Origin: SIG598 sp045605025
GTDB taxonomy: Bacteria > Bacillota > Clostridia > Oscillospirales > Acutalibacteraceae
Assembly (NCBI GenBank): GCA_045605025.1
Contig: JAZUPE010000034.1
Location: 1-24,942 of the forward strand
DNA length: 24,942 bases
Direction of reading: 5' to 3'
Part shown: in pieces, positions 23,237 through 24,942 of the stretch
Position numbering within the stretch: the first letter of the stretch is position 1
Layout: every line of letters begins with the position of its first letter
Position numbers and translations under genes: made by a program
The notes under the pieces: generated by a model
The model's database searches: none
Told to the model about the DNA's origin: nothing
The model's input: only the letters and a program-made list of their open reading frames with translations

Positions 23237-23267
23237 GTATAAAGTTAATCTTTGCTCAACTTTATAC
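23237..23267. promoter_or_regulatory. Perfect inverted repeat upstream of ppdK
   Basis: GTATAAAGTT (23237-23246) and AACTTTATAC (23258-23267) are perfectly complementary around an 11-base centre. With no U tract it looks more like a protein-binding site than a terminator. I found no convincing -35/-10 pair for ppdK; TATCAT at 23291-23296 is a possible -10. Confidence 0.45.
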
Positions 23268-23372
23268 TGGATTTTTCGAGGAATATGTGTTATCATTGTG
23301 GGTGCTTTAGTGAATAGAAAAGACACATACTGAAAATCTATGTAAATGGATGAAAATCAAGGAGGAATTATT

Positions 23373-24942
23373 TTGAGTCACAAGTACGTATACCTGTTCT
23401 CCGAAGGCAACGGCTCCATGCGCGAGCTGCTGGGCGGCAAGGGCGCCAACCTTGCTGAAATGACCAAGATCGGTCTGCCCGTTCCTCAGGGCTTCACCGT
23501 AACCACCCAAGCCTGCACCCGTTACTATGAAGACGGCAAGAAGATCGGCGATGATATCCAGGCTCAGATCATGGAGTACATCGTCAAGATGGAAGAGATC
23601 ACCGGCAAGAAGTTCGGTGACCTGAACAACCCCCTGCTGGTTTCCGTCCGTTCCGGCGCCCGTGCTTCCATGCCCGGCATGATGGATACCATCCTCAACC
23701 TCGGTCTGAACGAGGACGTTGTCAACGTTATGGCCACCAAGTCCGGCAACCCCCGTTGGGCCTGGGACTGCTACAGAAGATTCATCCAGATGTATTCCGA
23801 CGTCGTTATGGAGGTCGGTAAGAAGTATTTCGAAGAGCTCATCGACAAGATGAAGGAAGAGAAGGGCGTAACTCAGGACGTAGAGCTCACCGCTGAGGAC
23901 CTCAAGGAACTCGCAGGTCAGTTCAAGGCTGAGTATAAGAGCAAGATCGGCAAGGATTTCCCCTCCGATCCCAAAGAGCAGCTCATGGGCGCTGTAGAGG
24001 CTGTTTTCCGTTCCTGGGACAACCCCCGCGCAAACGTTTATCGCCGCGATAACGACATTCCCTATTCCTGGGGTACCGCTGTCAACGTACAGGCTATGGC
24101 ATTCGGCAACATGGGTGACGACTGCGGTACCGGTGTTGCATTTACCCGTGACCCCGCTACAGGCGAAAAGGGTCTCATGGGCGAGTTCCTTGTAAACGCA
24201 CAGGGCGAAGACGTTGTTGCTGGCGTCCGTACCCCGATGCCCATCGCTCAGATGGCTGAGAAGTTCCCCGAAGCATTCGCAAAGTTCACCGAAGTTTGCG
24301 AAATTCTCGAGGATCATTACAGAGATATGCAGGACATGGAGTTCACCATCGAAGCTGGTAAGCTCTACATGCTCCAGACCCGTAACGGTAAGAGAACTGC
24401 TAAGGCTGCTCTCAAGATCGCTTGCGACCTCGTTGACGAGGGCATGATCGACGAGAAGAAGGCTGTTGCAATGATCGATCCCCGTAACCTCGATACTCTT
24501 CTCCATCCCCAGTTTGATGCTAAGGCACTCAAGGCTGCAACTCCCATGGGCAAGGGCCTCGGCGCTTCCCCCGGTGCTGCATGCGGTAAGGTTGTCTTCA
24601 CTGCTGAAGATGCAGAGGCTTGGAACAACCGCGGCGAGAAGGTAGTTCTCGTTCGTCTCGAGACCTCTCCTGAGGACATCACCGGTATGAAGGCTTCCCA
24701 GGGCATCCTCACCGTTCGCGGTGGTATGACCTCCCACGCAGCTGTTGTTGCTCGTGGTATGGCTACCTGCTGCGTATCCGGCTGCGGCGAAATCATCATG
24801 GACGAAGAGAACAAGAAGTTCACTCTCGCAGGCAAGACCTTCGTAGAGGGCGACTTCATCTCCATCGATGGTTCCACCGGTAACATCTATGACGGCATCA
24901 TCCCCACTGTTGATGCTGAGATCGCTGGCGAGTTCGGCAGAA
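23373..24942 (+). CDS. ppdK: Pyruvate, phosphate dikinase (5-prime part, runs off window)
   Basis: The first 523 codons are present with no stop. The enzyme interconverts pyruvate, ATP and phosphate with PEP, AMP and pyrophosphate, a key step in PPi-linked glycolysis of anaerobes. The start KYVYLFSEGNGSMRELLGGKGANLAEM and VSVRSGARASMPGMMDTILN are the N-terminal nucleotide-binding domain. GGMTSHAAVVARGMATCCVSGCG contains His455, exactly the number of the phosphorylated His in C. symbiosum PPDK. I use the TTG at 23373 because GGAGGA lies six bases upstream and typical PPDKs start here; an in-frame ATG nine codons earlier (23346) has no ribosome binding site. Confidence 0.97.
   Translation, partial: MSHKYVYLFSEGNGSMRELLGGKGANLAEMTKIGLPVPQGFTVTTQACTRYYEDGKKIGDDIQAQIMEYIVKMEEITGKKFGDLNNPLLVSVRSGARASMPGMMDTILNLGLNEDVVNVMATKSGNPRWAWDCYRRFIQMYSDVVMEVGKKYFEELIDKMKEEKGVTQDVELTAEDLKELAGQFKAEYKSKIGKDFPSDPKEQLMGAVEAVFRSWDNPRANVYRRDNDIPYSWGTAVNVQAMAFGNMGDDCGTGVAFTRDPATGEKGLMGEFLVNAQGEDVVAGVRTPMPIAQMAEKFPEAFAKFTEVCEILEDHYRDMQDMEFTIEAGKLYMLQTRNGKRTAKAALKIACDLVDEGMIDEKKAVAMIDPRNLDTLLHPQFDAKALKAATPMGKGLGASPGAACGKVVFTAEDAEAWNNRGEKVVLVRLETSPEDITGMKASQGILTVRGGMTSHAAVVARGMATCCVSGCGEIIMDEENKKFTLAGKTFVEGDFISIDGSTGNIYDGIIPTVDAEIAGEFGR

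Noticed and set aside
23307..24737. 476-codon minus-strand frame opposite ppdK
   Set aside because: Shadow of ppdK, whose plus-strand frame carries the expected catalytic His at residue 455.

Overview
The window looks like chromosomal DNA of an anaerobic Gram-positive Clostridia member, most likely a gut Ruminococcaceae/Oscillospiraceae type. This is inferred from strong GGAGG ribosome binding sites, consensus TTGACA-N17-TATAAT promoters, occasional TTG/GTG starts, an oxygen-sensitive class III ribonucleotide reductase, a pyruvate phosphate dikinase that aligns residue for residue with the Clostridium symbiosum enzyme around its catalytic His, a CotH-type lipoprotein and BspA-like leucine-rich repeats. 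Most of the window is fairly GC-rich. The stretch at about 13440-14065 is clearly AT-rich and looks acquired.

Layout. 35-3662 (minus): two overlapping half-transporters of a heterodimeric ABC exporter, one with a degenerate ATP site. 3857-4489 (minus): a GyrI-like ligand-binding protein. 4641-6176 (plus): a CotH-kinase-like lipoprotein. 6244-7628 (minus): an operon of two DUF2975 membrane proteins and a small Cro/CI-type regulator, behind a consensus promoter flanked by palindromes. 7877-10865 (minus): the anaerobic ribonucleotide reductase locus nrdD, a 53-codon gene, then nrdG. 11179-12147 (minus): an AraC/GyrI regulator. 12420-13088 (minus): a membrane protein with an octapeptide-repeat tail. 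13460-13996 (minus): two small AT-rich membrane-protein genes. 14070-14231: a compound hairpin repeat. 14278-14457 (minus): tRNA-Tyr and tRNA-Thr. 14598-18543 (minus): an operon of zinc-ribbon proteins and BspA-type LRR proteins, headed by a TIR-LRR protein and containing one frameshifted LRR gene. 18668-21565 (plus): a yybP-ykoY (Mn2+) riboswitch and a P2-type cation ATPase. 21719-23062 (minus): an M15-type peptidase. 23373 to the end (plus): the first 523 codons of ppdK.

Most interesting points. (1) The glycyl-radical loop of the anaerobic ribonucleotide reductase (RITGYLVG...RVKH) is not in the 760-aa NrdD. It lies on a separate 53-aa ORF with its own ribosome binding site, and the large subunit ends in a degenerate copy of the junction. 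This suggests a two-piece enzyme, reminiscent of the GrcA (YfiD) spare part of pyruvate formate-lyase. (2) A TIR - helical region - coiled coil - LRR protein, with the domain order of an innate-immune receptor, heads an operon of zinc-ribbon and LRR paralogues that share modules and show repeat expansion and decay. (3) The Mn2+ riboswitch in front of the P-type ATPase makes that pump a likely Mn2+ (or Ca2+/Mn2+) exporter.
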